Below are positions 23,337-32,215 of a stretch of DNA of 34,870 bases, piece by piece. Position numbers and translations under genes: made by a program. The stretch is from Sulfurospirillum sp. (GTDB lineage: Bacteria; Campylobacterota; Campylobacteria; Campylobacterales; Sulfurospirillaceae). The DNA is taken from assembly GCA_026988125.1 (NCBI GenBank), contig JALSLU010000147.1, forward strand, positions 1 through 34,870. Direction: 5' to 3'. How positions within the stretch are numbered: position 1 is the stretch's first letter; every line of letters begins with the position of its first letter. The notes below the pieces were generated by a model. It saw only the letters and a list, made by a program, of their open reading frames with translations. It was not told the DNA's origin and ran no database searches.

Positions 23337-25140
23337 CTGTCACACTTTTTGCCAAATTTCTTGGCATATCTACATCATTTCCTAATCTAATAGAAATTTC
23401 CAAAGCTAAAATTTGTGTTATTATCATCATTTCAAAAAATTCACTCATTGGGTGATCTTGCATTGAAGTTTTTATAAAATCATCTGCTAAATCAAATTCT
23501 AGAGGGGATATGGCTAAAATTGTAGCATCCCTAGCGCTTAGCTCTTCAACATTACTTTTTATTTTTTCATAAAGTATATTTTTTGGCATCAGTGCTATAG
23601 TAAATAGTTTGCTATCTGCTAATGCTATTGGTCCATGTTTCATTTCACCAGCAGGATATCCCTCAGCATGTAGATAACTTATCTCTTTTAGTTTTAAAGC
23701 TCCCTCAAGTGCTAATGGATAAAAAATATCTCTACCAATAAAAAAGAATCCATGTCCGTGTAGATAGCGTTTAGAGAGTCTTCTTATCTTTTCATGAAGA
23801 GAGTTTTTTACCTGTAAAACTGTAGGTATGTGAAGAAGAGCTTTGATTTCTAAGTTTAAAGTCTCTTTTGAAATTTTTCTAAATTTTTGACCTATGAAAA
23901 GTGCTAACATCCAAAGAGTTAAAATTTGTGTTGCAAATGCTTTTGTACTAGCAACACCTTTTTCAATTCCAGCTCTTGTTAAGAGTGTTGCATCAGATAA
24001 TCTAACTATAGAGGAGTTATCCACATTGCAAATTGCCAATGTTTGTAGTCCAGCTTTTTTTGCCATTTTAAGAGCTTCAAGCGTATCTGCAGTCTCGCCA
24101 CTTTGACTTATTACTATAAAGAGAATTTTTTGATCTAAGAGAGGCTCTTTGTATCTGAATTCACTTGCAATTTCTACGCTGCACTTTATTCTTCCAATTC
24201 TTTCAAATAAATAAGCCGAGGTTAATGCTGCATGATAACTTGTGCCACATGCACATATTTTTATCTCATTTATTTTGTCCAAATCGAGCTCATTAAGCTC
24301 ATCCAAAACTATTTCATTATCACAAACTCTACCCATTAAGGTTTCACCAGCTACATTGGCTTGTTCATAAATCTCTTTTTCCATAAAGAATCTATACCCA
24401 TCTTTTTGAGCATAAGTTTTATCTATCGTGAGTGGTACAAATTGAGGTTCTTTTTTATCTTTATTTACAAAGAGTTTTATTCTGTCTTTATTTGCCCATC
24501 CAAAACTTTTATCTTCTAGGTAGATAACCTCATTACAATGACCAATAAGTGGTGCATCGCTTGAGCTAAAAAAGATTTCACCATCTTTACTTTTTCCAAT
24601 TATCAAAGGAACTGCATTTTTTGCAAAGTATATTGACTCTTTGTCATTTTTTGTTATTAAAAGTATGGCAAATGCTCCTTTTAGAAGGCTAATTGTTTTT
24701 TTAAATGCCTCTTTAGAACTAAATCCCTCTTTGATGAATTTTTCAAAGAGATGAACGATTACTTCTGAATCAGTCTGAGATAAAAAGTGTACCCCTTCAG
24801 CAATTAAATTATCTTTTAATTCTTTGTAGTTCTCTATAATTCCATTATGTATTATATAAGAAAAATCCCCACTATGTGGATGAGCATTTGCTTCTGTTGG
24901 TTTTCCATGAGTTGCCCATCTAGTATGTCCAATTCCTAGACCAAAACCATCACTAAAAAAATTCTTTGTTTTTTCTTTTAAATTTTCTAGCTTTCCTAAT
25001 GCTCTAAAGGAGTCAATTTTACCATCTTTTAAAACAGCAATCCCAGCACTATCATACCCTCTATACTCCAGCTCTTTTAAGCCATTTAGCAAAAACTCTT
25101 TTTTCTCTTTATTTCCAATATACCCTACTATTCCACACAT
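23329..25140 (-). CDS. glmS: Glutamine-fructose-6-phosphate aminotransferase (isomerizing)
   Basis: Makes glucosamine-6-phosphate for peptidoglycan and LPS. 603 residues: N-terminal class II glutaminase starting MCGIVGYIG (catalytic Cys after Met), with TRWATHG and FLSQTDSEVI; two SIS domains with CGTSYHA, SQSGETADTLEA and the C-terminal MPRNLAKSVTVE. All signatures are intact. Follows glnD by 4 bases and overlaps the cytochrome gene. glnD and glmS were also neighbours in C. jejuni as I recall, which links nitrogen sensing and amino-sugar synthesis. Confidence 0.95.
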   Translation of the reverse strand: MCGIVGYIGNKEKKEFLLNGLKELEYRGYDSAGIAVLKDGKIDSFRALGKLENLKEKTKNFFSDGFGLGIGHTRWATHGKPTEANAHPHSGDFSYIIHNGIIENYKELKDNLIAEGVHFLSQTDSEVIVHLFEKFIKEGFSSKEAFKKTISLLKGAFAILLITKNDKESIYFAKNAVPLIIGKSKDGEIFFSSSDAPLIGHCNEVIYLEDKSFGWANKDRIKLFVNKDKKEPQFVPLTIDKTYAQKDGYRFFMEKEIYEQANVAGETLMGRVCDNEIVLDELNELDLDKINEIKICACGTSYHAALTSAYLFERIGRIKCSVEIASEFRYKEPLLDQKILFIVISQSGETADTLEALKMAKKAGLQTLAICNVDNSSIVRLSDATLLTRAGIEKGVASTKAFATQILTLWMLALFIGQKFRKISKETLNLEIKALLHIPTVLQVKNSLHEKIRRLSKRYLHGHGFFFIGRDIFYPLALEGALKLKEISYLHAEGYPAGEMKHGPIALADSKLFTIALMPKNILYEKIKSNVEELSARDATILAISPLEFDLADDFIKTSMQDHPMSEFFEMMIITQILALEISIRLGNDVDMPRNLAKSVTVE

Positions 25141-25144
25141 ACAA

Positions 25145-27667
25145 TTACCTTATAAATAGTTCTTTTAAGCCATTTTCATTGTCACATAATTCTACTTTTT
25201 TTTCAATTAAAAACATATTTCTCGCTCTGTTTTTTATAGTTTGAACCTTTGCAGTAGATACATCAATTCCTTCTTTATCAAAAATACTCATCATATATGC
25301 CATCATACCTTTTTGATTAGGTGTATTGACGCTCATTTTAACTAATGTTTTTGAATGATCGCAATCAATAGAAATTTCACCCTCTTTTATAATAGGTTTG
25401 CATAGAGTTGTAGATTTACTCATATCAAAACTTGCTGTTATTAGTTCTTCAATATAGGGTAAATCTTGATTATCTACTCTTTCATTAAAATCAATTTTAA
25501 AATATTTTTTTTCATCAAAAAGTTTAAAAATTTCCATATTTATTAGATCAAGAAAATTAAGTTTTCCTAATAAATAGCCTATATTAATTGGAATTGATTT
25601 AATGATATATAGACAAAGATGAGTGTCATTTTTTATTTTAAATTTGTAAGGTTCTGCATCTTTAGCTATCCTTGCAATTTCGATAATTTCTATAGGTTTA
25701 TATTTTATGAAAAAGTAGTGTGATTTTATAGATAAAATTTTCTTTTGTAAAACTTTTGGAAGAGATATAAATTCATCTAACCTTTTCAAGGCATTCTCTC
25801 TTCTTAATCTTCTTTTTGCTTCTCCCAACAGCTCCTTTTTTTCAAACATTTCACTACTTAGGTTATATAATTCTCTTAGTAGCTTTGCACTAAAGCCACT
25901 ATAAGTGTTACTTCCAACCGAATTTATATCACAGTAAGTCAATATATAAAGAAGCCTTAAAATTTTTTGATTTTCTATTTTTGCATTAAAAGATAAAACT
26001 ACATCTTCAGAGTATATATCTTCTCTATTTGCAATATTACTCATAAGGGTATGATACTTAATGAGTATATTTCCAGTTTCTACCGCTTCATCTGAAAATC
26101 CAAGTTTTGTTGCATATACTCTAAAAATTTTAGCTCCTATTAAGGAGTGATCACCTCTTCTGCCCTTGCCTATGTCATGGAGTAAAATTACCAATTTTAT
26201 TAGTGCCTTTCCATCAGGACATAAGTCATCATAAAGAGCTTGAATAAAAGGTTCTTTTATGTTTTCTAAAACTTTTAGCCCAAGAAGTGAATGTATATCA
26301 ACAGGAAACTTATGATAACCATCAAACTGCGCTAAATGAAGTATGTGTCTAAATGGTTTTATTAGCTGTGTTAAAAGTTTTGCATCATATAGTGCCATCA
26401 ATGTTGCATAAGTATAATTGTTGTGAAAAATTTTTTTAAACTCTCTATATAGTAAAGAGGAGTTGTGTTTTTTAAAAGATGCTTTTTTAATGTAATTTAT
26501 ATAGCTTATGTCATATTTCAAATCTCTGTGATCAAATTTTTGTAATTGCTTAACAACTTGAAAAAGTGTCGCAGGGTTTAATTCTCTTTTTGCCACAACT
26601 AATCCATTGTATAGAAAAATTCCTTTTTGAACTCTGTTTTTTTTCAGTATAGGTATGTTTTTACTATCGAAAAAGAAATGAGATACAAGTTTTTTTAAAA
26701 AGATATTTGATGTTATATCTATGGTGTGCATTGAACTAAAAGTCTTTTGGCATAGTTGAATTTGAGCATTTTTTAATTTTTTATCTACAAAACCAAGTTT
26801 TTTAGATATATCTGGAATATACTCTAAAATCAATCTATCTTGTTTTTTTTTGGCACTAAGGTGTAGAGCAGATCTAACTCTATACAAAAACTCTAAATCT
26901 GCTCTAAACTCTTTGTACTCATTTTCTGTAATATATTTTGGAACCATATTTCTAATTTTTGGCATATTTAATATAGCCTTTGAGAGCCACTTTATAGTGT
27001 GAGCATCTCTTAATCCTCCAACACTATTTTTTATATTTGGCTCCATATTCATTGGGTATTTTTCCCTTCTTTTATGATTAGCTTTTATTTGAGCTTTTAC
27101 ATAGTCATTTAAATTATACTTAGCAACTTTTAAAAGCTCTCTTTCTATTTCCATCCATAAAAAGTTTGAACCACACAGAAATCTTGATTCAAGCATTGCA
27201 TTTTTTATAGTCAAATCACTCTTGCTAGCATCAAAAATATCTCCTACTTCGTGAACTCTATGACCAAGTTTAAGTCCACTATCCCACGCAAGATATAACA
27301 TAGATTCAATTATGGGTTTAGTATTGTAACCATCTATTTTTTTGTAAACTATCATTAAATCTATATCAGAATAAACACAAAGCTCTTCTCTTCCAAAACT
27401 CCCCATAGCCACTACTGTGATGGGAATTTGATTTATAAATGGTACATAATCTCCAAAATATTTTCTTATTGTATATTTATAGATTAAAATCAAAAATTCA
27501 TCAACTCTTTTGGTATGTTTTACTAAAAAATCCTTCCCTTGATTTTGAGAAAATAGCTCATCCAATGAGTCTAAATAGCTTTTTATATGCTTTTTAATAA
27601 GTTTAGAAATTTTAAAATCTTCCGCACCACTACTAATAAGCTCTTCTATCTTATATTTCAAGTCCAT
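25145..27667 (-). CDS. glnD: GlnD-type PII uridylyltransferase/uridylyl-removing enzyme
   Basis: 840 residues. Nucleotidyltransferase motif GSFGREEL-x4-SDIDLMIVY (G89, S90, D101, D103), glnD-linked helical region, HD phosphohydrolase with HDIGKGRRGDHS (H497, D498), and a C-terminal ACT domain (~770-835, MSVNTPNQKGMMAYMMSIFDKEG). A second, less clear ACT segment is near 645-720. It would modify PII according to glutamine status. No glnB or glnA lies in the window. First gene of the minus-strand operon and divergent from trpB. Confidence 0.9.
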   Translation of the reverse strand: MDLKYKIEELISSGAEDFKISKLIKKHIKSYLDSLDELFSQNQGKDFLVKHTKRVDEFLILIYKYTIRKYFGDYVPFINQIPITVVAMGSFGREELCVYSDIDLMIVYKKIDGYNTKPIIESMLYLAWDSGLKLGHRVHEVGDIFDASKSDLTIKNAMLESRFLCGSNFLWMEIERELLKVAKYNLNDYVKAQIKANHKRREKYPMNMEPNIKNSVGGLRDAHTIKWLSKAILNMPKIRNMVPKYITENEYKEFRADLEFLYRVRSALHLSAKKKQDRLILEYIPDISKKLGFVDKKLKNAQIQLCQKTFSSMHTIDITSNIFLKKLVSHFFFDSKNIPILKKNRVQKGIFLYNGLVVAKRELNPATLFQVVKQLQKFDHRDLKYDISYINYIKKASFKKHNSSLLYREFKKIFHNNYTYATLMALYDAKLLTQLIKPFRHILHLAQFDGYHKFPVDIHSLLGLKVLENIKEPFIQALYDDLCPDGKALIKLVILLHDIGKGRRGDHSLIGAKIFRVYATKLGFSDEAVETGNILIKYHTLMSNIANREDIYSEDVVLSFNAKIENQKILRLLYILTYCDINSVGSNTYSGFSAKLLRELYNLSSEMFEKKELLGEAKRRLRRENALKRLDEFISLPKVLQKKILSIKSHYFFIKYKPIEIIEIARIAKDAEPYKFKIKNDTHLCLYIIKSIPINIGYLLGKLNFLDLINMEIFKLFDEKKYFKIDFNERVDNQDLPYIEELITASFDMSKSTTLCKPIIKEGEISIDCDHSKTLVKMSVNTPNQKGMMAYMMSIFDKEGIDVSTAKVQTIKNRARNMFLIEKKVELCDNENGLKELFIR

Positions 27668-27720
27668 AGCATCACCATAAGAGTATCCTTTTTACCTTTA
27701 AATATTTTGGTCAGTAGAAT

Positions 27721-27826
27721 TAAGGGCATCTCTTGGAGGTGCCCTTATGTAAAATTTAAATAAATTTTACCTATAATTTGGTTAAACAAAGTTAAGGTCA
27801 TCAAGAGGTGCCCTAAAGTGCCTCTT
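27721..27826 (+). promoter_or_regulatory. Structured leader region upstream of trpB
   Basis: The 181 bases between glnD and trpB hold several pairings. Stem A: TAAGGGCATCTC with GAGGTGCCCTTA (27721-27747, loop TTG). Stem B: AAGAGGTGC with GTGCCTCTT (27803-27826, two wobbles). The left part of A (27723-27735) can instead pair with 27802-27814 over 13 positions, excluding both. GAGGTGCCCT occurs twice (27736-27745, 27805-27814). TATAAT at 27772-27777 may be a promoter. No U-tract terminator is seen, so any control would act through alternative folding or protein binding. Confidence 0.45.
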
Positions 27827-27848
27827 AAAATCAAATAAAGGAAATCAT

Positions 27849-29057
27849 ATGCAAAAACCATATCTGAAAGCTTTTCCTGACAAAAAAGGTTATTTTGGTA
27901 AGTTTGGAGGGGCTTTTTTACCTCCTCAGCTAGAAGAGCAGTTTAAGCAAATAGAAGAGGCTTATCTTACTATTGGCAACTCTCATAATTTTATTATGGA
28001 GTTAAGAGACATAAGAAAACACTATCAAGGTAGACCAACTCCAGTTTATTATGCAAGAAGATTAAGTGAGTATGTTGGTGGGGCTAGAATTTATCTAAAA
28101 AGAGAGGATTTAAACCATACTGGTGCTCACAAACTTAACCATTGCATGGGTGAGGCTCTTTTAGCAAAGTACTTAGGAAAGAAAAAGCTCATAGCAGAGA
28201 CAGGTGCGGGACAACATGGGGTTGCTTTAGCAACAGCTGCAGCGTACTTTGGGTTAGAGTGTGAAATTCATATGGGAGAGGTGGATATAAAAAAAGAGCA
28301 TCCCAATGTTATAAGAATGAAAATCTTAGGAGCAAAGGTAGTACCTGTTAAATTTGGCGCAAAAACTCTTAAAGAGGCTGTTGATAGTGCATTTGAAGCA
28401 TATCTAAAAGATCCTGTAAATTCTTTTTATGCAATTGGCTCAGTTGTAGGTCCACACCCTTTCCCAAAAATGGTGAGAGACTTTCAAAGCGTTGTTGGAT
28501 TTGAAGCAAGAGAGCAGTTTTTAAATATGACAGGTAACTTACCAGATAATTTAGTAGCGTGTGTTGGAGGTGGAAGCAATGCGATGGGGTTATTTAGTGC
28601 TTTTTTAGATGATCCTTGTGAAATTTATGCAGTAGAGCCTTTAGGAACTGGTACAAAGCTTGGAGAGCATGCTGCAAGTTTAACTTACGGAAAAGAGGGA
28701 GTTTTACATGGGTTCAACTCCATAATGCTTCAAAATAAAGATGGCTCTCCAGCACCAGTTCATTCTATTGCTAGTGGATTGGATTATCCATCAGTTGGAC
28801 CAGAGCATGCCTATTTGAGTTGTGAAAATAGAACACAAGTTGCTACTGCAAATGATAAAGAAACAATTCAAGCCTTCTATGATTTATCTAAATATGAAGG
28901 TATTATTCCAGCTTTAGAGAGTGCTCATGCGGTAGCATTTGCTATGAAACTAGCAAAAGAGAAACCTCATGAATCAATCTTGGTAAATCTTAGTGGTAGG
29001 GGTGATAAAGATATAGACTTCGTTGTTGAAAACTTTCCACCTGAAGATTATGTGTAA
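27849..29057 (+). CDS. trpB: Tryptophan synthase beta subunit
   Basis: Condenses indole and serine to tryptophan using pyridoxal phosphate. 402 residues, TrpB1 type. PLP lysine K95 in HTGAHKLNH, catalytic Glu in [11 protein letters not shown] (~118), VVGPHPFP, the phosphate loop GGGSNAMG (~233-240) and [16 protein letters not shown]. No trpA is adjacent, so it needs a partner encoded elsewhere or works alone. trpG/pabA lies further on but in a separate unit. In C. jejuni, as I recall it, mqnE directly neighbours the glnD homologue, so trpB appears inserted or relocated here. Confidence 0.94.
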   Translation: MQKPYLKAFPDKKGYFGKFGGAFLPPQLEEQFKQIEEAYLTIGNSHNFIMELRDIRKHYQGRPTPVYYARRLSEYVGGARIYLKREDLNHTGAHKLNHCMGEALLAKYLGKKKLIAETGAGQHGVALATAAAYFGLECEIHMGEVDIKKEHPNVIRMKILGAKVVPVKFGAKTLKEAVDSAFEAYLKDPVNSFYAIGSVVGPHPFPKMVRDFQSVVGFEAREQFLNMTGNLPDNLVACVGGGSNAMGLFSAFLDDPCEIYAVEPLGTGTKLGEHAASLTYGKEGVLHGFNSIMLQNKDGSPAPVHSIASGLDYPSVGPEHAYLSCENRTQVATANDKETIQAFYDLSKYEGIIPALESAHAVAFAMKLAKEKPHESILVNLSGRGDKDIDFVVENFPPEDYV

Positions 29058-29114
29058 GTACTTTTTCAAGGAAGAAAGAGTAGAATCTAGCTTCACAAAA
29101 AATGAAAGTATTTA

Positions 29115-30212
29115 ATGGATATAGAAAGAAAACTAAAATCTAAAATTAGATTAAATTTTGAAGAAGCTCTAGAACTGTATAATCTCGATCTTTTTACTTT
29201 AGCAAAGTATGCTAATGATATTAGAGAAGAGCTTTATGGTAAAAAAGCTTTCTTTAATATAAATAGACATATAAATCCAACAAATATTTGTAAGGATGTG
29301 TGTAAATTTTGTGCTTTTAGTGCAAATAGAAAGAATCCAAATCCTTATACAATGAGTCATGAAGAGATTTTAGATGAAGTAGAAAAGGCAGTTTTAAGTG
29401 GAGCTAAAGAGGTTCATATTGTATCAGCACATAATCCTGAATGTGGACTTGATTGGTATATAGATGTATTTAAAAAGATAAAAAAGAGCTATCCAACTTT
29501 ACATGTGAAGGCTTTAACTGCAGCTGAGATAAATTTTTTAGCTAAGGAGTATAATCTTAGTTTTGAAGATGTTATAGATAAAATTTTGGATGCAGGGGTT
29601 GATTCATTGCCAGGAGGAGGAGCTGAAATTTTTGATGAAAAAATTAGAGAGTATATCTGTAAAGGTAAGGTTAGCTCAAAAGATTGGTTAAAGATTCATG
29701 AGCTTTGGCACAAAAAATGCAAATACTCAAACTCTACAATGCTTTTTGGTCATATTGAGTCAAGAGCAAATCGCATAGATCATATGTTAAGACTAAGAGA
29801 CTTACAAGATAAAACAGGTGGCTTCAATGCTTTTATACCATTGGTATATCAGAGGGAAAATAACTATCTTAGGGTTGAAAATTTTTTAAGTTCCGTTGAG
29901 ATTTTAAAAACATATGCTATTAGTAGGTTGGTATTGGATAATATACCACATATAAAAGCTTACTGGGTTACATCAACTATAAATTTAGCATTGATTGCCT
30001 TAGAGTTTGGTGCGGATGATTTAGATGGAACTATTCAAAAGGAGTCAATTCAATCAGCTGCTGGTGCAAAAAGTGCAAATGGTATGCAATTTGGTGAGTT
30101 TTTAGAACTTATTAGTACAAGTGGCTTTATTCCAGTTCAAAGAGATAGTCTCTATAATGAGATCAGTACCTATGATGACAATCATAGAGACGACCGCAAG
30201 GTTGTGCTTTAG
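29115..30212 (+). CDS. mqnE: Aminofutalosine synthase (futalosine menaquinone pathway)
   Basis: Radical SAM enzyme making aminodeoxyfutalosine. 365 residues: CxxxCxxC at C59, C63, C66 (NICKDVCKFCAF), KALTAAEI (~162), PGGGAEIFD, HIESRANRIDHMLRLRDLQD in two parts and LDNIPHIKAYW (~279-289). These separate it from MqnC. The last 12 codons and stop come from the first 77-bp repeat unit. Without the repeat array the frame would run on (D-D-N-Q-I-K and so on) and stop in the azgA start region, so this C terminus is probably secondary. The catalytic body is unaffected. Confidence 0.9.
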   Translation: MDIERKLKSKIRLNFEEALELYNLDLFTLAKYANDIREELYGKKAFFNINRHINPTNICKDVCKFCAFSANRKNPNPYTMSHEEILDEVEKAVLSGAKEVHIVSAHNPECGLDWYIDVFKKIKKSYPTLHVKALTAAEINFLAKEYNLSFEDVIDKILDAGVDSLPGGGAEIFDEKIREYICKGKVSSKDWLKIHELWHKKCKYSNSTMLFGHIESRANRIDHMLRLRDLQDKTGGFNAFIPLVYQRENNYLRVENFLSSVEILKTYAISRLVLDNIPHIKAYWVTSTINLALIALEFGADDLDGTIQKESIQSAAGAKSANGMQFGEFLELISTSGFIPVQRDSLYNEISTYDDNHRDDRKVVL

Positions 30213-30415
30213 TAGAGTGTGAATTTTTGTTGGGCTTTGCTCAACAAAAAGATGACAATCATAGAGACGACCGCAAGGTTGTGCTTTAGTAGAGTGTGAA
30301 TTTTTGTTGGGCTTTGCTCAACAAAAAGATGACAATCATAGAGACGACCGCAAGGTTGTGCTTTAGTAGAGTGTGAATTTTTGTTGGGCTTTGCTCAACA
30401 AAAAGATGACAATCA
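30174..30415 (+). repeat. 77-bp tandem repeat, three identical units plus 11 bp
   Basis: Units at 30174-30250, 30251-30327 and 30328-30404 are identical by eye. The partial fourth, GATGACAATCA (30405-30415), equals the start of each unit. Each unit holds the mqnE terminal codons and stop, a small stem with a GNRA-type loop (ACGACC-GCAA-GGTTGT) and a terminator-like stem (TTTTTGTTGGGC, loop TTT, GCTCAACAAAAA). Looks like a 66-bp insertion flanked by an 11-bp duplication, then amplified. Confidence 0.92.
30224..30250 (+). terminator. Terminator-like stem, first of three identical copies
   Basis: TTTTTGTTGGGC pairs with GCTCAACAAAAA (12 bp, one G-U) around TTT. Identical copies lie at 30301-30327 and 30378-30404. 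They stand between mqnE and azgA, so three successive stems separate the two genes. The stem's own A/T arms provide U-rich ends on both strands. Confidence 0.6.
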
Positions 30416-30432
30416 AATAAAAAGGAGAAATC

Positions 30433-31713
30433 TTGGATTTTTTTAAACTACAACAACACGGTACAAATCTTAAAACGGAGTTTACTGCAGGATTTACAAC
30501 ATTTTTAACTATGATGTATATAGTCCCAGTAAATGCAATCATTATGAGTAAAACAGGTATGGATTTTGGAGCATTGGTTACTGCAACAGCACTCATAACC
30601 ATTTTTTCAACGATCTTGAATGGCTTATGGGCAAATACACCTATAGCAATGAGTGTTGGAATGGGTTTAAACGCTTATTTTACTTTTGGACTTGTACTTG
30701 GTATGAAAATTCCTTGGCAGAGTGCATTAGGTATAGTTTTCATATCTGGTGTACTATTTTTGGTACTCTCTTTTACAAAATTTAGAGTTTGGATTATGCA
30801 GAGTGTTCCACACGATTTAAGAAGAGCAATTAGCGCTGGTATAGGAGCATTTATTGCATTTATTGGACTTAAAAGTATGGGAATGGTAGTAGCTGATCCT
30901 GCGGTACTAGTTGGTTTAGGAAATTTCAAGGATCCAAATGTGCTGCTTGGTGTTTTAGGATTGGTACTTGTTTTTGCTTTGTATGCTTGGAAAGTTAAAG
31001 GTGCTTTTATTTTGGCAGTTGTTTTAACTGCTATTGTTGGTTGGGTATTGGGTATCGCAGATGCTCCAAAAGAGATATTTTCCCTACCATCTTCTATATC
31101 TCCTATTGCTTTTAAATTAGACATAATGAGCGCTCTCTCTTTAGCATTTCTACCAGTAATTATAACCTTTTTAATAACTGATATGTTTGATTCACTAGGT
31201 ACTTTAGCAGGTGTTGGATTTAGAGCGGGTCTTTTTAAAGAGGATGGAAAAGATTTACAAAAAACTTTAGAAGCAGATGCAGCTGCAACTGTAGCTGGTT
31301 CACTAATGGGAGTTTCGACAACTACAAGTTTTATTGAGAGTGCTAGTGGTGTTGAAGAGGGAGGAAGAACAGGATTAACAGCAGTATTTACAGGTCTATT
31401 TTTTATATTTACCCTTTTTATGATGCCACTTTTTCAGGCTATACCAGAAAATGCTATTTATCCAGTATTAGTTATGGTTGGAATTTTGATGTTTAGTGAG
31501 TTAGCTCATATCAATTTTAAAGATATTGCAACAAATGTTGCAACATTTTTAATAGTTATTATGATGCCTCTTACATTTTCTATTACAAATGGATTAGCTT
31601 TTGGTTTTGTGGCATATTTACTTATAAAATTGTTAAAAAGGGAGTTTGAAGAGATAAACTTAGGGATTATTTCGCTTGCTTTAATTAGTTTTATAGTTTT
31701 TATTGTTCATTAA
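30433..31713 (+). CDS. Purine (adenine/guanine/hypoxanthine-type) permease, AzgA-like
   Basis: 426-residue NCS2-superfamily transporter of the AzgA branch, with about 12-14 membrane segments. It has EFTAGFTTFLTMMYIVPVN near the N terminus, SVGMGLNAYFTF (~75), the TDMFDSLGTLAGVG segment (~249) and STTTSFIESASGV (~296). It starts at TTG 30433, with AAGGAG 5 bases upstream; an ATG start is not available nearby. Forms a purine salvage unit with the phosphoribosyltransferase 9 bases downstream. The same pair follows mqnE in C. jejuni (Cj1368-Cj1370) from memory. Confidence 0.88.
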   Translation: MDFFKLQQHGTNLKTEFTAGFTTFLTMMYIVPVNAIIMSKTGMDFGALVTATALITIFSTILNGLWANTPIAMSVGMGLNAYFTFGLVLGMKIPWQSALGIVFISGVLFLVLSFTKFRVWIMQSVPHDLRRAISAGIGAFIAFIGLKSMGMVVADPAVLVGLGNFKDPNVLLGVLGLVLVFALYAWKVKGAFILAVVLTAIVGWVLGIADAPKEIFSLPSSISPIAFKLDIMSALSLAFLPVIITFLITDMFDSLGTLAGVGFRAGLFKEDGKDLQKTLEADAAATVAGSLMGVSTTTSFIESASGVEEGGRTGLTAVFTGLFFIFTLFMMPLFQAIPENAIYPVLVMVGILMFSELAHINFKDIATNVATFLIVIMMPLTFSITNGLAFGFVAYLLIKLLKREFEEINLGIISLALISFIVFIVH

Positions 31714-31722
31714 GGGGAAAAA

Positions 31723-32172
31723 TTGAGATTTTATAGTTATGATGAGTTTAAAATAGATGTAAATTTTTTATCAAAACAGATTAGGGAGTATAAACCAGAT
31801 GTCATTTTGGCTGTTGCTAGAGGGGGTATGACACTGGGTCATTTTTTAGCTGAAGCGTTAGAATTAAGAGATTTGTACTCTATTAATTCTATTCATTATG
31901 AAGAGACAAAGAAGTTAGATACAATAGATATATTTAATATTCCTGATCTATCTAAAGTTAAAAAAGTTGTTATTGTTGATGATATCATAGATAGTGGTGA
32001 AACTATGATTGAAATTAAAAAAGTTTTGTCAAATAAATTTCCTCATTTAGATTTAAAAGTTGCAACAATTTACTATAAAGAAAAAGCTTTGATTATTCCA
32101 GATTACAAAGTTAGAGAAGCAAATGAATGGATAGAATTTTTTTGGGATTTTCAAATAGATAACTTAAAGTAG
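31723..32172 (+). CDS. Xanthine-guanine-type phosphoribosyltransferase
   Basis: 149 residues with the PRPP-binding motif VVIVDDIIDSGETM (~86-99) and the N-terminal AVARGGMTLGHFL segment typical of the Gpt family. It would convert imported purine bases to nucleotides. The start is TTG 31723 after AAGGGGAAAA, 9 bases past the permease stop. Base specificity (xanthine, guanine, hypoxanthine) is not certain. A hairpin begins at the stop codon. Confidence 0.85.
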   Translation: MRFYSYDEFKIDVNFLSKQIREYKPDVILAVARGGMTLGHFLAEALELRDLYSINSIHYEETKKLDTIDIFNIPDLSKVKKVVIVDDIIDSGETMIEIKKVLSNKFPHLDLKVATIYYKEKALIIPDYKVREANEWIEFFWDFQIDNLK

Positions 32173-32193
32173 GGAGAAAGGTTTTAACCTCCC
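32172..32193 (+). terminator. Hairpin ending the purine salvage operon
   Basis: GGGA and GGTT pair with AACC and TCCC around TT, with GAAA unpaired on the left. A T-rich stretch (CTTTATTTTG) follows. It begins at the last base of the stop codon. Confidence 0.6.
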
Positions 32194-32204
32194 TCGCTTT
32201 ATTT

Positions 32205-32213
32205 TGATATAAT
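32205..32213 (+). promoter_or_regulatory. Extended -10 promoter of trpG/pabA
   Basis: TGA followed by a perfect TATAAT (32208-32213). Transcription would start near 32220, at the left arm of the 54-bp palindrome. A ribosome site AAGGAT lies before the ATG at 32307. Confidence 0.65.
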
Positions 32214-32215
32214 AA

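Noticed and set aside
30174-30415. CRISPR array
   Set aside because: The 77-bp units are directly adjacent and identical, with no variable spacers and no cas genes.
30675-31124. Minus-strand open frame of 149 codons inside the purine permease gene
   Set aside because: Antisense to a clear membrane transporter; composition typical of a shadow frame and no ribosome site.
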